Source of the DNA: Bradyrhizobium sp. 21
GTDB lineage: Bacteria > Pseudomonadota > Alphaproteobacteria > Rhizobiales > Xanthobacteraceae
Assembly (NCBI RefSeq): GCF_023073335.1
Contig: NZ_JADPJG010000006.1
Coordinates: forward strand, 277,266-341,265
DNA: 64,000 nucleotides
Direction of reading: 5' to 3'
Numbering within the stretch: position 1 is the stretch's first letter; the number at the start of each line of letters is the position of its first letter. The notes below the pieces were generated by a model. It made no database searches, was not told where the DNA came from, and was given only the letters and a program-made list of their open reading frames with translations. The translations under genes and the position numbers were made by a program. Positions 46,089 to 54,548 of this stretch are shown one piece after another.

Positions 46089-47291
46089 ATGAGCGAGAAG
46101 ATTGTCGGCGCGCATGACGATTGCGGCTTGCAGGGCACTGCGGCAAGCCGGCTGCTCTCGACGACCGATATCTGGTCCAATGCGCCCTCGCCGCCTCCTG
46201 CTCCCAAACCCGTTCCCGTTTCACTACCAGCGCCGCAGCGCGCTCGCATCGCGCAAGCTCCTCTGATCGAGGCAATGATCACGGCCGCAGCTGTTACGCC
46301 CGCGCAGCCGCGCGCCAAGCCATGGCGGCCGCGAAAATTGTCGCTGGCGCTCCAGGGCGGCGGCACCTTTGCCGCCTTCACCTGGGGCGTGCTGGAGCGT
46401 CTGCTCGAAGAGCCCTCCATCGAGATCGACACCATCAGCGGCGCCAGTGCCGGCGCCATCAACGCGCTGCTGCTCGCCTCTGGCTTTGCCGAGGGCGGGC
46501 GTGAAGGCGCCCGCTCGCGGCTGAACCGGTTCTGGATCCGGTTGATGCACGAGGCCTCGTTCCGATCGCTGATGCTGATCGGCGGCTTTTCGCCGGCGGG
46601 AAGCTCGGTCGCGTTTGGTCCGACGCTGCGCTCCGGCCAGTTCGATCCGTTCGATCTCGATCCGCTGCGGCAGGCGTTGTCGCGCGACATCAACTTTTCG
46701 GCCCTGCGCGACGCGCGGTGCCCAAAACTGCTGATCGCGGCGACGCGGATTCGCGACGGCCAGCAGCAGATCTTCCGCAACGATTCCGTCACCGCCGACG
46801 TGGCACTGGCCTCGACCTGTCCACCCCTGGTTCACTGCGCCGTGGAGATCGACGGCGAGGCCTATTGGGACGGCGGCCTTGGTGGCAATCCGCCCTTGCT
46901 GCGGCTGGCGCAGGATACGACGAGCTCCGATGTCCTGCTGGTCCAGGTCACGCCGGCGCGCGACAGCTACGTGCCGATCACGCTCGCCGCGATCGACCGC
47001 CGGCTCGACCAGATCGCGGCCAATGCCGCCCTCAATGCCGAGATCGCGGCCATCGAATGGACGCAGGCGCACGCGGCATCTCCGCTGCGGCTCTCCAGGA
47101 TCGCCGCGGAAGACTTCGTTGACGGGCTGGCACAGCGCTCATCCACCGATCTCGGCCGCGGCTTCATTCGTACGCTGCACCGGAGCGGTCGCGAGGCCGC
47201 CGAGCGCTGGCTGAAGCAAGGTGCAGATAATGGCGCAGCACCGGCTGCATTCCGCCCGCACGTCGTTGCCGCGGAGTCCGCGCTAGCCTGA
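46089..47291 (+). CDS. Patatin-like phospholipase
   Basis: A 400-residue acyl hydrolase with the Ser-Asp dyad of patatins: oxyanion loop LALQGGGTFAAFTWG, nucleophile Ser120 in ISGASAGAINALLLASG, and the DGG motif YWDGGLGGNPPLL carrying the Asp. About 80 N-terminal residues are Pro/Ala-rich and not conserved-looking. A GTG at 46071 is also in frame; I used the ATG at 46089. The stop overlaps the convergent amidase stop by 9 bases. Members cleave membrane lipids or polyester granules; the substrate is unknown. Confidence 0.88.
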   Translation: MSEKIVGAHDDCGLQGTAASRLLSTTDIWSNAPSPPPAPKPVPVSLPAPQRARIAQAPLIEAMITAAAVTPAQPRAKPWRPRKLSLALQGGGTFAAFTWGVLERLLEEPSIEIDTISGASAGAINALLLASGFAEGGREGARSRLNRFWIRLMHEASFRSLMLIGGFSPAGSSVAFGPTLRSGQFDPFDLDPLRQALSRDINFSALRDARCPKLLIAATRIRDGQQQIFRNDSVTADVALASTCPPLVHCAVEIDGEAYWDGGLGGNPPLLRLAQDTTSSDVLLVQVTPARDSYVPITLAAIDRRLDQIAANAALNAEIAAIEWTQAHAASPLRLSRIAAEDFVDGLAQRSSTDLGRGFIRTLHRSGREAAERWLKQGADNGAAPAAFRPHVVAAESALA

Positions 47292-48527
47292 TTTCGCCAG
47301 CGCGTTCTCCAGGAACCACGCGGCAGCAAGTGCGCCGGGATCGTTGCCGAAGCGCGCGATCACCTGCACGCCGATTGGAAGGCCGCCGACCTTGTGCACC
47401 GGCACATTGACGCAAGGATTGCCCATCAGCGTCCAGAGCCGGTTGTAGCGGGGGTCGCCGGTCGAGGCGAGCTCCTTGGCCGGCGGCGTGCCCGGCGCCG
47501 AATAGGTCAGCAGCACGTCGACGCCTTCGAACAGCTCGCCAAGCTCGCGGCGGCCACGCCGGCTGATCCGGCGTGCATCGTCATAGTCTTTTGGCGTCAG
47601 CCCCACCGTCGCATCGAGACTGGCGCGCAGCATCGGCGCGATCTCGTCGTGACGTTCCGAAAACTCCCAGGCGAGCGCGCGATGTGCTTCAAAATCCTGG
47701 ATGACCGGATGGATGCGCCAGGCCTCCTGCACTGCCTCGGGCAGATCGATGGTCTGCACGCTGGCGCCGGCGCGCGTTGCCGCCTTGATCGCCGCTTGCA
47801 GCCCGTCTTCGGCGGCCGGCTCCACGGTGCCGGCGAACTCCTGCCTGACCACGCCGATGCGCGGCGCCTTCGCCGCGACGATGCCGGAGAATTCGGCACG
47901 GCCCGTCATCGCGAGCAGTCCGCGCGCAAGATCCTCCGCGCGGGCGCCGAACAGGCCGACCGTATCGAGCGCCCACGAATAGCATTTGACTCCGACCGTC
48001 GGCAGCATCCGGAACGACGGCTTGATCGCGGCAGCTCCGCAATAGGCCGCGGGCCGGATCACCGAGCCGCCGGTCTGGGTCCCCAGCGCCAGCGGGATCA
48101 TGCCGGCACCGACGGCCGCCGCCGACCCCGAGGAGGAGCCGCCCGGCGTATGGCCGAGATTGTGCGGATTGAGCGTCGGCGTCGGATCGCGCGAGGCGAA
48201 CGCCGTGGTCGTGGTCTTGCCGATGATGGTGGCGCCCGCCCGCTTCAGCATCATCACCACAGGCGCGTCGCTGCGCGGCTGCCAGCCGCGATAGATTTCG
48301 GAGCCCATCTCGGTCGGCATATTGGCGGTGTCGATGATGTCCTTGATCCCGACCGCGATGCCGCGCAACGGCCCCGAGGCTTGCGCCTTCGCGGATCTGT
48401 CGTGGCGGACGAAAGCGCGGATGTCCTTCTCTTTGGCCTCGATCGCCGCGTGCGATTGCGCGATGGCGTCCTCTGGCGAAAGCTCCCCCGCTTCGATGCG
48501 GCGCTGGAGGTCGGCGAGTGAGATCAT
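47283..48527 (-). CDS. Amidase family protein
   Basis: A 414-residue amidase-signature enzyme distinct from GatA. The triad region is clear: Lys in GIAVGIKDIIDTAN, cis-Ser in HTPGGSSSGSAAAVGAGMIP, and Ser in LGTQTGGSVIRPAAYCGA. The start MISLADLQRRIEAGEL at 48527 fits the family. It is divergent from an ABC substrate-binding gene across a region containing a 33-base near-perfect palindrome (48607-48639). A scheme of importing and hydrolysing an amide is plausible but unproven. Confidence 0.87.
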   Translation of the reverse strand: MISLADLQRRIEAGELSPEDAIAQSHAAIEAKEKDIRAFVRHDRSAKAQASGPLRGIAVGIKDIIDTANMPTEMGSEIYRGWQPRSDAPVVMMLKRAGATIIGKTTTTAFASRDPTPTLNPHNLGHTPGGSSSGSAAAVGAGMIPLALGTQTGGSVIRPAAYCGAAAIKPSFRMLPTVGVKCYSWALDTVGLFGARAEDLARGLLAMTGRAEFSGIVAAKAPRIGVVRQEFAGTVEPAAEDGLQAAIKAATRAGASVQTIDLPEAVQEAWRIHPVIQDFEAHRALAWEFSERHDEIAPMLRASLDATVGLTPKDYDDARRISRRGRRELGELFEGVDVLLTYSAPGTPPAKELASTGDPRYNRLWTLMGNPCVNVPVHKVGGLPIGVQVIARFGNDPGALAAAWFLENALAKSG

Positions 48528-48606
48528 GGCAATACCCTTCTTATTGGGATCGCTTTTAGCATCGGGGCAAGGTCGCGCAAGCGGATGGCTCATGCATTGC
48601 GCCTTC

Positions 48607-48639
48607 TGACCCAACCTGGTCATTGACCTGGTTGGGTCA
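48607..48639. promoter_or_regulatory. 33-base palindromic operator candidate between amidase and ABC genes
   Basis: The sequence is tgacccaacctggtca, a central t, then tgacctggttgggtca. It is a palindrome in which only two symmetric positions and the centre fail to pair. It lies 80 bases upstream of the amidase start and 71 bases upstream of the substrate-binding gene start, ideally placed to control both. The inner tggtcattgacct resembles the TGGT-N-ACCA cores of GntR/FadR-type sites. No regulator gene is adjacent. Confidence 0.75.
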
Positions 48640-48672
48640 ATGTCGAATATGCCGACTTTCCGGCCCCGAGCA

Positions 48673-48710
48673 TAAGCGATCAAACATAGCCATTAAGCGA
48701 TCAAAACATA
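48673..48710 (+). repeat. Direct repeat just upstream of the ABC substrate-binding gene
   Basis: taagcgatcaaacata (48673-48688) is repeated as taagcgatcaaaacata (48694-48710), the second copy running into the start ATG. It could be a slippage product in the leader or a double binding site. There is no good ribosome site in or near it. Confidence 0.6.
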
Positions 48711-49681
48711 TGAAACGACGCGAATTCATTACTTTGGCAGGCGGGGCACTGGTGTGGGCCAATGCGGCACGCGCTCAGCAAGAGAAGCGCATCTCGCGGA
48801 TCGGCCTTTTTCTCCCCCCACCGCGCAATTCCGAGGTCGATGCGTTCCTCGTGGCGCTTCGCGGTCTCGGTTGGATCGAGGGCAAGAACGTCCACGTTGA
48901 ATATCGCGACGCCGATGGCGACGACACCCGGCTGCCGGCGCTGGCCGCTGAACTGGTCGCCCTCGACGTCGACGTGCTCGTGACAGCCACATTTCCCGGG
49001 GTTCTTGCCGCGCGCCGTGCAACGACCACGATTCCAACCGTGATCATCGTGGGCCCCGATCTGGTGACCCTGGGCGTCGCCGCCAGCATGGCTCATCCCG
49101 GCGGCAACATCACGGGACAGACCTTCTTCCTCACAGAACTGGCCGCGAAGCGGTTAGAGGTTCTGGCGAGCATCGCTCCTGCGATGACCCGCGTAGGCGT
49201 GCTCCTGCAACGAGGCAACCCCCTGAACGACGGCACGATGAGTGCGTTGACGAAGGCCGCGGTTGCGCTGAAGGTGGAACTGCGACCGATCGAGGTCGAT
49301 ATTCCCGGCGACCTCGACAACGCGCTCTCGAGCGTCGGCTCCGCGGCCATGGACGGTCTCGTGATCACGGACGCCAATGCGTTCGTCACCAATTCGTCGT
49401 TGGTTGCGGCGATCGTCGACAAGTGCCGTGTGCCCTCGATTGCCGCACCCGTCGTCGCGTCCCGGGGAGGCGCGCTCGTCGGGTACGGGGTGGACTTCAC
49501 CTCCATGTTTCGCCGCGCCGCAGTTTTCGTCGACAAGATCTTGAAGGGCGCGAACCCGGCCGACATCCCGATCGAGCAGCCGACGCAGTTCAAGACGGTC
49601 ATCAACATGAAGACCGCCAAGGCGCTCGGCTTCGAGGTACCTCAGTCCTTGCAGGTGCGCGCGGACGAGGTCATCGAATAG
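48710..49681 (+). CDS. ABC transporter substrate-binding protein (PF04392-like)
   Basis: A 323-residue periplasmic protein with a twin-arginine-type leader (MKRREFITLAGGALVWANAA, then RAQ). The fold is the small ABC_sub_bind family: RIGLFLPPPRNSEVDAFLVA, GWIEGKNVHVEYRDADGD, VVTAT-like VLVTATFPGVLAARRATTTI, and the ending VINMKTAKALGFEVPQSLQV, which is diagnostic. Many such genes in Bradyrhizobium stand alone without permease genes, as here. Ligand unknown; the divergent amidase suggests an amide-containing compound. Confidence 0.88.
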   Translation: MKRREFITLAGGALVWANAARAQQEKRISRIGLFLPPPRNSEVDAFLVALRGLGWIEGKNVHVEYRDADGDDTRLPALAAELVALDVDVLVTATFPGVLAARRATTTIPTVIIVGPDLVTLGVAASMAHPGGNITGQTFFLTELAAKRLEVLASIAPAMTRVGVLLQRGNPLNDGTMSALTKAAVALKVELRPIEVDIPGDLDNALSSVGSAAMDGLVITDANAFVTNSSLVAAIVDKCRVPSIAAPVVASRGGALVGYGVDFTSMFRRAAVFVDKILKGANPADIPIEQPTQFKTVINMKTAKALGFEVPQSLQVRADEVIE

Positions 49682-49919
49682 GAGCCCGCGCCGTGGGCTG
49701 ATTGGACTTCTGAGTAAATGCCCCAGCAGCGTCATCTGGACTTGGACCTCGGTCTTCAGGCCGGGTTTGTCCGGCCGGTCTGACCGGTCCGGCCGAAGCC
49801 TTGAAGAATGAGCGGCGCGCTGCTCTACCCTCCCCGCCTTGGTCCGGGCGGCAGCAAGAAGCACGGGACTGTTGCCCACGCCCTCAGGTTGTTCCATGCT
49901 GCGCCTGCAAGGAGACGCC

Positions 49920-51038
49920 GTGGACGCCATCAACCCAAGCGTGGAGCTGACCGAGGCTGAGCGGATCGACCGTTTGCGGCTGATCCGCTCCGACAATGTC
50001 GGGCCGCGCACCTTCCGCTCGCTGGTCAATCACTTTGGCAGCCCGCGCGCGGCGCTGGAACGGCTGCCGGATCTCGCACGCCGCGGCGGTGCGCAGCGAT
50101 CGGGGCGCATCTGCAGCGCCGACGAGGCGAAGGCCGAGCTTGCCGCAAGCCGCAAGTTCGGCATCGCCTGGCTCGCGCCCGGTGAAGACGGCTATCCGGT
50201 CCGGCTCGCCACGCTCGACGATGCGCCGCCGCTGCTCGCCGTACGCGGCGACAATGCAACGTTGACGCGGCCGATCATCGCGATCGTTGGCTCGCGCAAC
50301 GCCTCCGGCGCCGGCTTGAAATTCGCAGGGCTGCTCGCGCGTGAGCTTGGCGAGGCCGGTTTCATCGTCATCTCCGGGCTTGCCCGCGGCGTCGACCAGG
50401 CCGCGCATCGCGCGAGCGTGGGAAGCGGCACGATCGCGGTGCTCGCCGGCGGACATGATTGCATCTACCCGCCCGAGCATGGCGATTTGCTCGCCGCGAT
50501 CCTCGATCACCAGGGTGCTGCGATCTCCGAGATGCCGCTCGGCCATGAGCCGCGCGCCCGCGACTTTCCCCGCCGCAACCGGCTGATCTCGGGCGCCGCA
50601 CTCGGCGTAGTCGTGGTGGAGGCGGCGCATCGCTCGGGCTCGCTGATCACCGCGCGCATGGCGGCCGAACAGGGCCGCGAGGTGTTCGCGGTGCCGGGAT
50701 CGCCGCTCGACCCGCGCGCCGCCGGCACCAACGATCTGATCAAGCAGGGCGCGACGCTGGTCACGGAAGCTGCCGACATCGTCAATGCCGTCGCACCGAT
50801 CATGGAGCGGCCGCTTGTGCGCACCGCCAGCGAGCCCGACAGCGAACCGTTCGAGCGCGATCCGCAAGGCCACGACCGCGACCAGATCACCGGCCTGCTC
50901 GGCCCTACGCCAATCGGAATCGACGATCTCGTGCGGATGTCCGGGGCCTCGCCCGCGATCGTGCGGACGGTGCTGCTGGAGCTCGAGCTTGCGGGGCGGC
51001 TCGAGCGTCATGGCGGTGGATTGGTGTCGCTGCTCTAA
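49920..51038 (+). CDS. dprA: DNA-processing protein DprA
   Basis: DprA loads RecA on incoming single-stranded DNA during transformation. The 372-residue protein has a SAM-like N-terminus ([20 protein letters not shown]), the Rossmann core with [20 protein letters not shown] and [40 protein letters not shown], and a C-terminal winged-helix domain ([20 protein letters not shown]). The GTG start at 49920 has AAGGAGA six bases upstream; an ATG at 49896 is also in frame. It converges on an HxlR gene with a 4-base overlap. Confidence 0.93.
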   Translation: MDAINPSVELTEAERIDRLRLIRSDNVGPRTFRSLVNHFGSPRAALERLPDLARRGGAQRSGRICSADEAKAELAASRKFGIAWLAPGEDGYPVRLATLDDAPPLLAVRGDNATLTRPIIAIVGSRNASGAGLKFAGLLARELGEAGFIVISGLARGVDQAAHRASVGSGTIAVLAGGHDCIYPPEHGDLLAAILDHQGAAISEMPLGHEPRARDFPRRNRLISGAALGVVVVEAAHRSGSLITARMAAEQGREVFAVPGSPLDPRAAGTNDLIKQGATLVTEAADIVNAVAPIMERPLVRTASEPDSEPFERDPQGHDRDQITGLLGPTPIGIDDLVRMSGASPAIVRTVLLELELAGRLERHGGGLVSLL

Positions 51039-51448
51039 GTTTGGTTGCGCCCGTCGAACCGGGTCCGCGCCACCGCGATCTGCTCCTGATGCTCGATCGC
51101 CCATTGTCCGAGCGCCATCACCGGCTGCTGCAGCCCGCGGCCAAGATCGGTCAGCTCATAATCCACGCGCGGCGGAATGGTCGGAAAGATCGTGCGCGTG
51201 ACAAGCCCGTCGCGCTCCAGTCCGCGCAGCGTCAAGGTCAGCATCCGCTGCGAGATGCCGCTGATCATGCGCTTCAGCTCATTGAAACGCTTCGGCCCAT
51301 TGCTGAGCATCATGATCACGAACACGCTCCATTTGTCGCCGACGCGCGCGAGGATCGAGGCGACACCACGGCAGTCGGAGTGGTTGGGGTCCGGCCGCGG
51401 GGGTACGGCAGGCAAATCGGTGTGTGTCGGTTCCAAAACTGTGCCCAT
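51035..51448 (-). CDS. HxlR family transcriptional regulator
   Basis: A 137-residue winged-helix regulator. The family core is [20 protein letters not shown] with the N-terminal Cys often used for redox or electrophile sensing, then [20 protein letters not shown] and [20 protein letters not shown]. It is divergent from azoR with 83 bases between starts, the usual layout for HxlR control of an azoreductase or similar quinone/aldehyde detoxifier. A TGGT...ACCA pair at about 51497-51517 could be part of its site. Confidence 0.9.
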   Translation of the reverse strand: MGTVLEPTHTDLPAVPPRPDPNHSDCRGVASILARVGDKWSVFVIMMLSNGPKRFNELKRMISGISQRMLTLTLRGLERDGLVTRTIFPTIPPRVDYELTDLGRGLQQPVMALGQWAIEHQEQIAVARTRFDGRNQT

Positions 51449-51531
51449 GGCTCAAAAAAGTGCGTTCTTGCGGGGATTTTGATAGTCACTCATGTAGCTC
51501 TGGTTACAAACATATACCAAGGTGATCCCAA

Positions 51532-52140
51532 ATGAAACTCCTCCATCTCGACTCCAGCGTGCTCGGCCCCCACTCCGTCTCCCGGCAGGTCTCCGCCGCC
51601 ATCGTCGACCGGCTGCGGCAGACGACGCCGTCGCTCGACATCGTCTATCGCGACCTGACCCAGATCCCGCTCGCCCATCTCTCCGGCTCGCACCTCGCAG
51701 CCGCGCAAGGCGCACCTGCGCCGGCCGAACTCGGCCCCGACCTCGCCGCGAGCGCGGCCGCGCTGGACGAGTTTTTGGCCGCCGACATCGTCGTGATCGG
51801 CGCGCCCATGTACAATTTTACGATCCCCAGCCAGCTTAAGGCCTGGATTGATCGTATCCTCGTGGCAGGGAAGACGTTCAGCTACGGAGCCAACGGACCG
51901 CAGGGCCTAGCCGGTGGCAAGCGCGTGATCGTCGCGATCTCGCGCGGAGGCTATTATGGCGCGGGCACGCCCGCTGCGGTCGGCGAGCATCTCGAAACGT
52001 ATTTGCGCTGGGTGTTCGGCTTCATCGGCGTCACCAACCCCGAATTCATCTTTGCCGATGGCATCCAGGTCGGTCCGGAGCATCGCGAGAAGTCGATCGC
52101 CAGCGCGCTTCAGGCGGCAACCAGCCTGCGCGCGGCCTGA
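51532..52140 (+). CDS. azoR: FMN-dependent NADH-azoreductase
   Basis: A 202-residue flavodoxin-fold quinone/azo reductase. Family segments include [40 protein letters not shown] (FMN loop), and [20 protein letters not shown]. It reduces quinones and azo dyes with NADH and protects against thiol-specific stress in E. coli. It is divergent from an HxlR regulator that very likely controls it. Confidence 0.93.
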   Translation: MKLLHLDSSVLGPHSVSRQVSAAIVDRLRQTTPSLDIVYRDLTQIPLAHLSGSHLAAAQGAPAPAELGPDLAASAAALDEFLAADIVVIGAPMYNFTIPSQLKAWIDRILVAGKTFSYGANGPQGLAGGKRVIVAISRGGYYGAGTPAAVGEHLETYLRWVFGFIGVTNPEFIFADGIQVGPEHREKSIASALQAATSLRAA

Positions 52141-52206
52141 GGCCACGCCGACATCATCAGCCGCCGCCATTGCGGTGGCTGATGGACCGGTGCGCGATCG
52201 ACGTCG

Positions 52207-52389
52207 CTAAAACCAGGCGCCCTGAATGCCCAGGATGACGGCGACGAGCGAAACGAACAAGCCGATGCCGGAGAAAAGAGCCACCCCGATGAACTCGGAG
52301 GTGTCGGAACGCTTTGCGGGAATGGCGGAACGTTCGGCGTAAATACGCGGTGCTGAAATCGGTGAAATAATGCGAGCTGCCTTTGGCAT
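52207..52389 (-). CDS. Small single-helix membrane protein
   Basis: A 60-residue product with one C-terminal membrane helix (FIGVALFSGIGLFVSLVAVI) and a short soluble N-terminus beginning MPKAARIISPISAPRIYAER. AGGGAG six bases before the ATG supports the start. Short proteins with this layout are common and uncharacterised in Bradyrhizobium. Confidence 0.6.
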   Translation of the reverse strand: MPKAARIISPISAPRIYAERSAIPAKRSDTSEFIGVALFSGIGLFVSLVAVILGIQGAWF

Positions 52390-52566
52390 ATCGGGCTCCC
52401 TTGAAATGAGTCTTTGTGACCCCCTGCCCGTAAAAGTGTCTTGGCAACGCAAGCGAAGGTTCAACGCCTCACGCAAAGGTTCAGCAAATACGTCACACAG
52501 GACGAGGGAACCAGCCGGCGCAACCGCTTGTGCTGCGCCGACCGATTCAAATTACGCCAAAATTGA

Positions 52567-53340
52567 TCAGCCGCGATAGATCGGCGCGCCGCTCGGAGAG
52601 GCGACCGCGCCGCCGTCGACGAAGATTTCCTGGCCCTGCACGTGCGCGGAATCATCGGAGGCCAGGAACAGCACCGTCTTCGCAACGTGATCTGTTTCAC
52701 CAATGCGCCCGAGCGGCGTCGAGAGCGCGATCCGTTTCTCGAACGCCTTCTCGGCTTCAGGTGTCGCGGTCGCAGGCCCCCAGATCGGCGTGCGGATCGC
52801 GCCGGGCGCGACCACGTTGACGCGGATGCCGCGCGGTGACAGTTCGGATGCCATGATCCGCGCCATCGCGCGCACGCCCGCCTTCGCGGCGCCGTAAGCC
52901 GAGTAGCCGGGAATCCCGAGCACCGAGATCACCGAGCCGTTGAGGATGATCGAGGAATTGTCGTTGAGGTGAGGCAGCGCCGACTGAACGGTGAAGAACA
53001 CGCCGGTGAGGTTGGTGCTGATGACCTTCTCGAAAATCTCGAGCGTCGCGGAGCCGAGTGGCGTGCCGCCCGCGATGCCGGCATTGGCGAACACGATGTC
53101 GAACTTGCCGAATTTCTCGGCGCCCTGCTTGATCGCGGCTTCGGTCGCGGCGATGTCGGTCGCATCGGCAACGACGGCGAGCGCGTTTGGCCCGAGTTCC
53201 TTCGCGGCCGCCTCCAGCGTCTCCTTGTTGCGACCGGTGATCACCACCTTGGCGCCCTCGGCCACGAACAGTTTTGCCGTCGCCAATCCAATGCCGCTAT
53301 TGCCGCCGGTGATCAGGGCCGTCTTGTTCTTCAGTCTCAC
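52567..53340 (-). CDS. SDR family oxidoreductase
   Basis: A 257-residue short-chain dehydrogenase. The cofactor motif is TALITGGNSGIGLATAKLF, the structural motif FANAGIAGG, the active-site YSAYGAAKAG with Ser upstream in LNGSVISV, and the C-terminal QGQEIFVDGGAV. I set the start at the GTG at 53340 (MRLKNKTALITGG) because GGAGGCGA lies just upstream and longer starts run through the operator. Divergent HxlR regulation is very likely. Substrate unknown. Confidence 0.9.
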   Translation of the reverse strand: MRLKNKTALITGGNSGIGLATAKLFVAEGAKVVITGRNKETLEAAAKELGPNALAVVADATDIAATEAAIKQGAEKFGKFDIVFANAGIAGGTPLGSATLEIFEKVISTNLTGVFFTVQSALPHLNDNSSIILNGSVISVLGIPGYSAYGAAKAGVRAMARIMASELSPRGIRVNVVAPGAIRTPIWGPATATPEAEKAFEKRIALSTPLGRIGETDHVAKTVLFLASDDSAHVQGQEIFVDGGAVASPSGAPIYRG

Positions 53341-53352
53341 GCTCGCCTCCAG

Positions 53353-53409
53353 TGGTTGCATCATAAAACCAGATTGCCATCTAGGGCATATGGTTTTATA
53401 ATGCAACCA
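53353..53409. promoter_or_regulatory. HxlR-type operator between SDR and HxlR genes
   Basis: Two 19-base arms, tggttgcatcataaaacca (53353-53371) and tggttttataatgcaacca (53391-53409), are reverse complements except for one base and are separated by 19 bases. They cover the SDR promoter region (13 bases before its start) and lie about 50 bases from the HxlR start. This arrangement strongly suggests the binding site of the neighbouring HxlR protein. Confidence 0.8.
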
Positions 53410-53461
53410 CACAAGCGCGTGATCCGCGCCGAAATCGGGCGAATGCGATAGGACGAAGGCG

Positions 53462-53959
53462 ATGGTGAAACGAACGAGCTTCGAGGGCGATGCCTGCCCG
53501 ATCGCACGATCGCTGGACGCGATTGGCGATGGGTGGTCGCTGCTGATCATCCGCGAGGCGCTGTTCGGCCTGCGCCGCTTCGGCGAGTTCCAGAACAAGC
53601 TCGGCATGGCCAAGAACATTTTGTCGGCGCGCCTGCGCGCGCTGGTCGACCACGGCATTCTAGCCACCGCACCCGCCTCCGACGGCAGCGCCTATCAGGA
53701 GTACGTGCTGACGCCGAAGGGCCACGGCGCCTTCCCGATCCTGGTGGCGCTGCGGCAATGGAGCGAGGAGTTCGACGATCGGCCTTCGGAAATCGCGACC
53801 ATCTTGGTGGATAAGGACAAAGGCCGCCCAGTGCGGAAGCTCGAATTGCGCGCGCAAGACGGGCGGCTGCTCAGCCAGCCCGATACCCTGGTGAAACCGC
53901 GGCCAGCGCCGCGGCGGCGGTCGACTACAGCACGCTCAAATCTCTCACCCTCATCCTGA
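53462..53959 (+). CDS. HxlR family transcriptional regulator
   Basis: A 165-residue member with the core GDACPIARSLDAIGDGWSLL, the sensing-position Cys12, and REALFGLRRFGEFQNKLGMA followed by LRALVDHGILATAPASDGS. A C-terminal extension of about 60 residues beyond the winged helix is unusual for the family, and its last residues and stop codon lie in a palindromic repeat (53951-54078). It is divergent from the SDR gene and separated from it by a near-perfect inverted repeat. Confidence 0.88.
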   Translation: MVKRTSFEGDACPIARSLDAIGDGWSLLIIREALFGLRRFGEFQNKLGMAKNILSARLRALVDHGILATAPASDGSAYQEYVLTPKGHGAFPILVALRQWSEEFDDRPSEIATILVDKDKGRPVRKLELRAQDGRLLSQPDTLVKPRPAPRRRSTTARSNLSPSS

Positions 53960-54078
53960 GGTGGCCGCTTCTTCAGCGGCCCTCGAAGGGCGACGGCCCG
54001 GCTGGATCAGCGGGTCCGTTCATCCTTCGAGGCTCCCGGCACGATGCCGCGCATCACGCCGCTCGCGCCTCAGGATGA
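53951..54078. repeat. Palindromic repeat overlapping the HxlR stop
   Basis: Outer arms tcatcctgag (53951-53960) and ctcaggatga (54069-54078) are exact reverse complements, with further matching words (ggccgc/gcggcc and ccttcgagg) inside. This cctcatcctgagg family is common between Bradyrhizobium genes. It supplies the stop codon of the HxlR gene and ends just before the small minus-strand gene stop. Confidence 0.7.
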
Positions 54079-54082
54079 CGGA

Positions 54083-54322
54083 TCACGATAGCTTCCGCTT
54101 GCTCCGCAGCCGCAGATGTTCGTCGGCCTCGAGCTTGGTCATCCCCAAGAGATAATGCAGCACATCGAGCTTGTGCCGCTCGGCGAGCTTGCGCAAAGCC
54201 CCGACCTGCTCGGCGATGAAGGCAACCGCCTCCTCCACGCCGCCCTCCCCCGGTTCCTCGTGACGCGAGCCTCCCGGCGCGCCTGATGCGGCGCGCGCCC
54301 GTTTCTTTGCCGGCCTAGTCAC
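54083..54322 (-). CDS. Small conserved hypothetical protein
   Basis: A 79-residue product from a GTG start. The N-terminus is basic and low-complexity (RPAKKRARAASGAPGG); the C-terminal half forms one or two helices (EAVAFIAEQVGALRKLAERH, then LDVLHYLLGMTKLEADEHLR). No family is recognised. It is divergent from topA with about 226 bases between starts. Confidence 0.65.
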   Translation of the reverse strand: MTRPAKKRARAASGAPGGSRHEEPGEGGVEEAVAFIAEQVGALRKLAERHKLDVLHYLLGMTKLEADEHLRLRSKRKLS

Positions 54323-54548
54323 AAGTCCCCACCCGAATCCATGCCCGCGGAAACATTACGCCGACATCGGCCGCAACTCCAAGGTGGTATTTTGCAACTT
54401 TTTCGATATGAAACTTTTCCCATCCGGGCGGCTTTCAACACCCTTCGATTTGACAGCGAGGGCCTCACCACCCATGTTCGGGTCGAAAGGGCCGACCCGA
54501 ATCCTTTCGTATCGGGCCCAAGATTTCCCCATAAGTTACTGGAACTAC

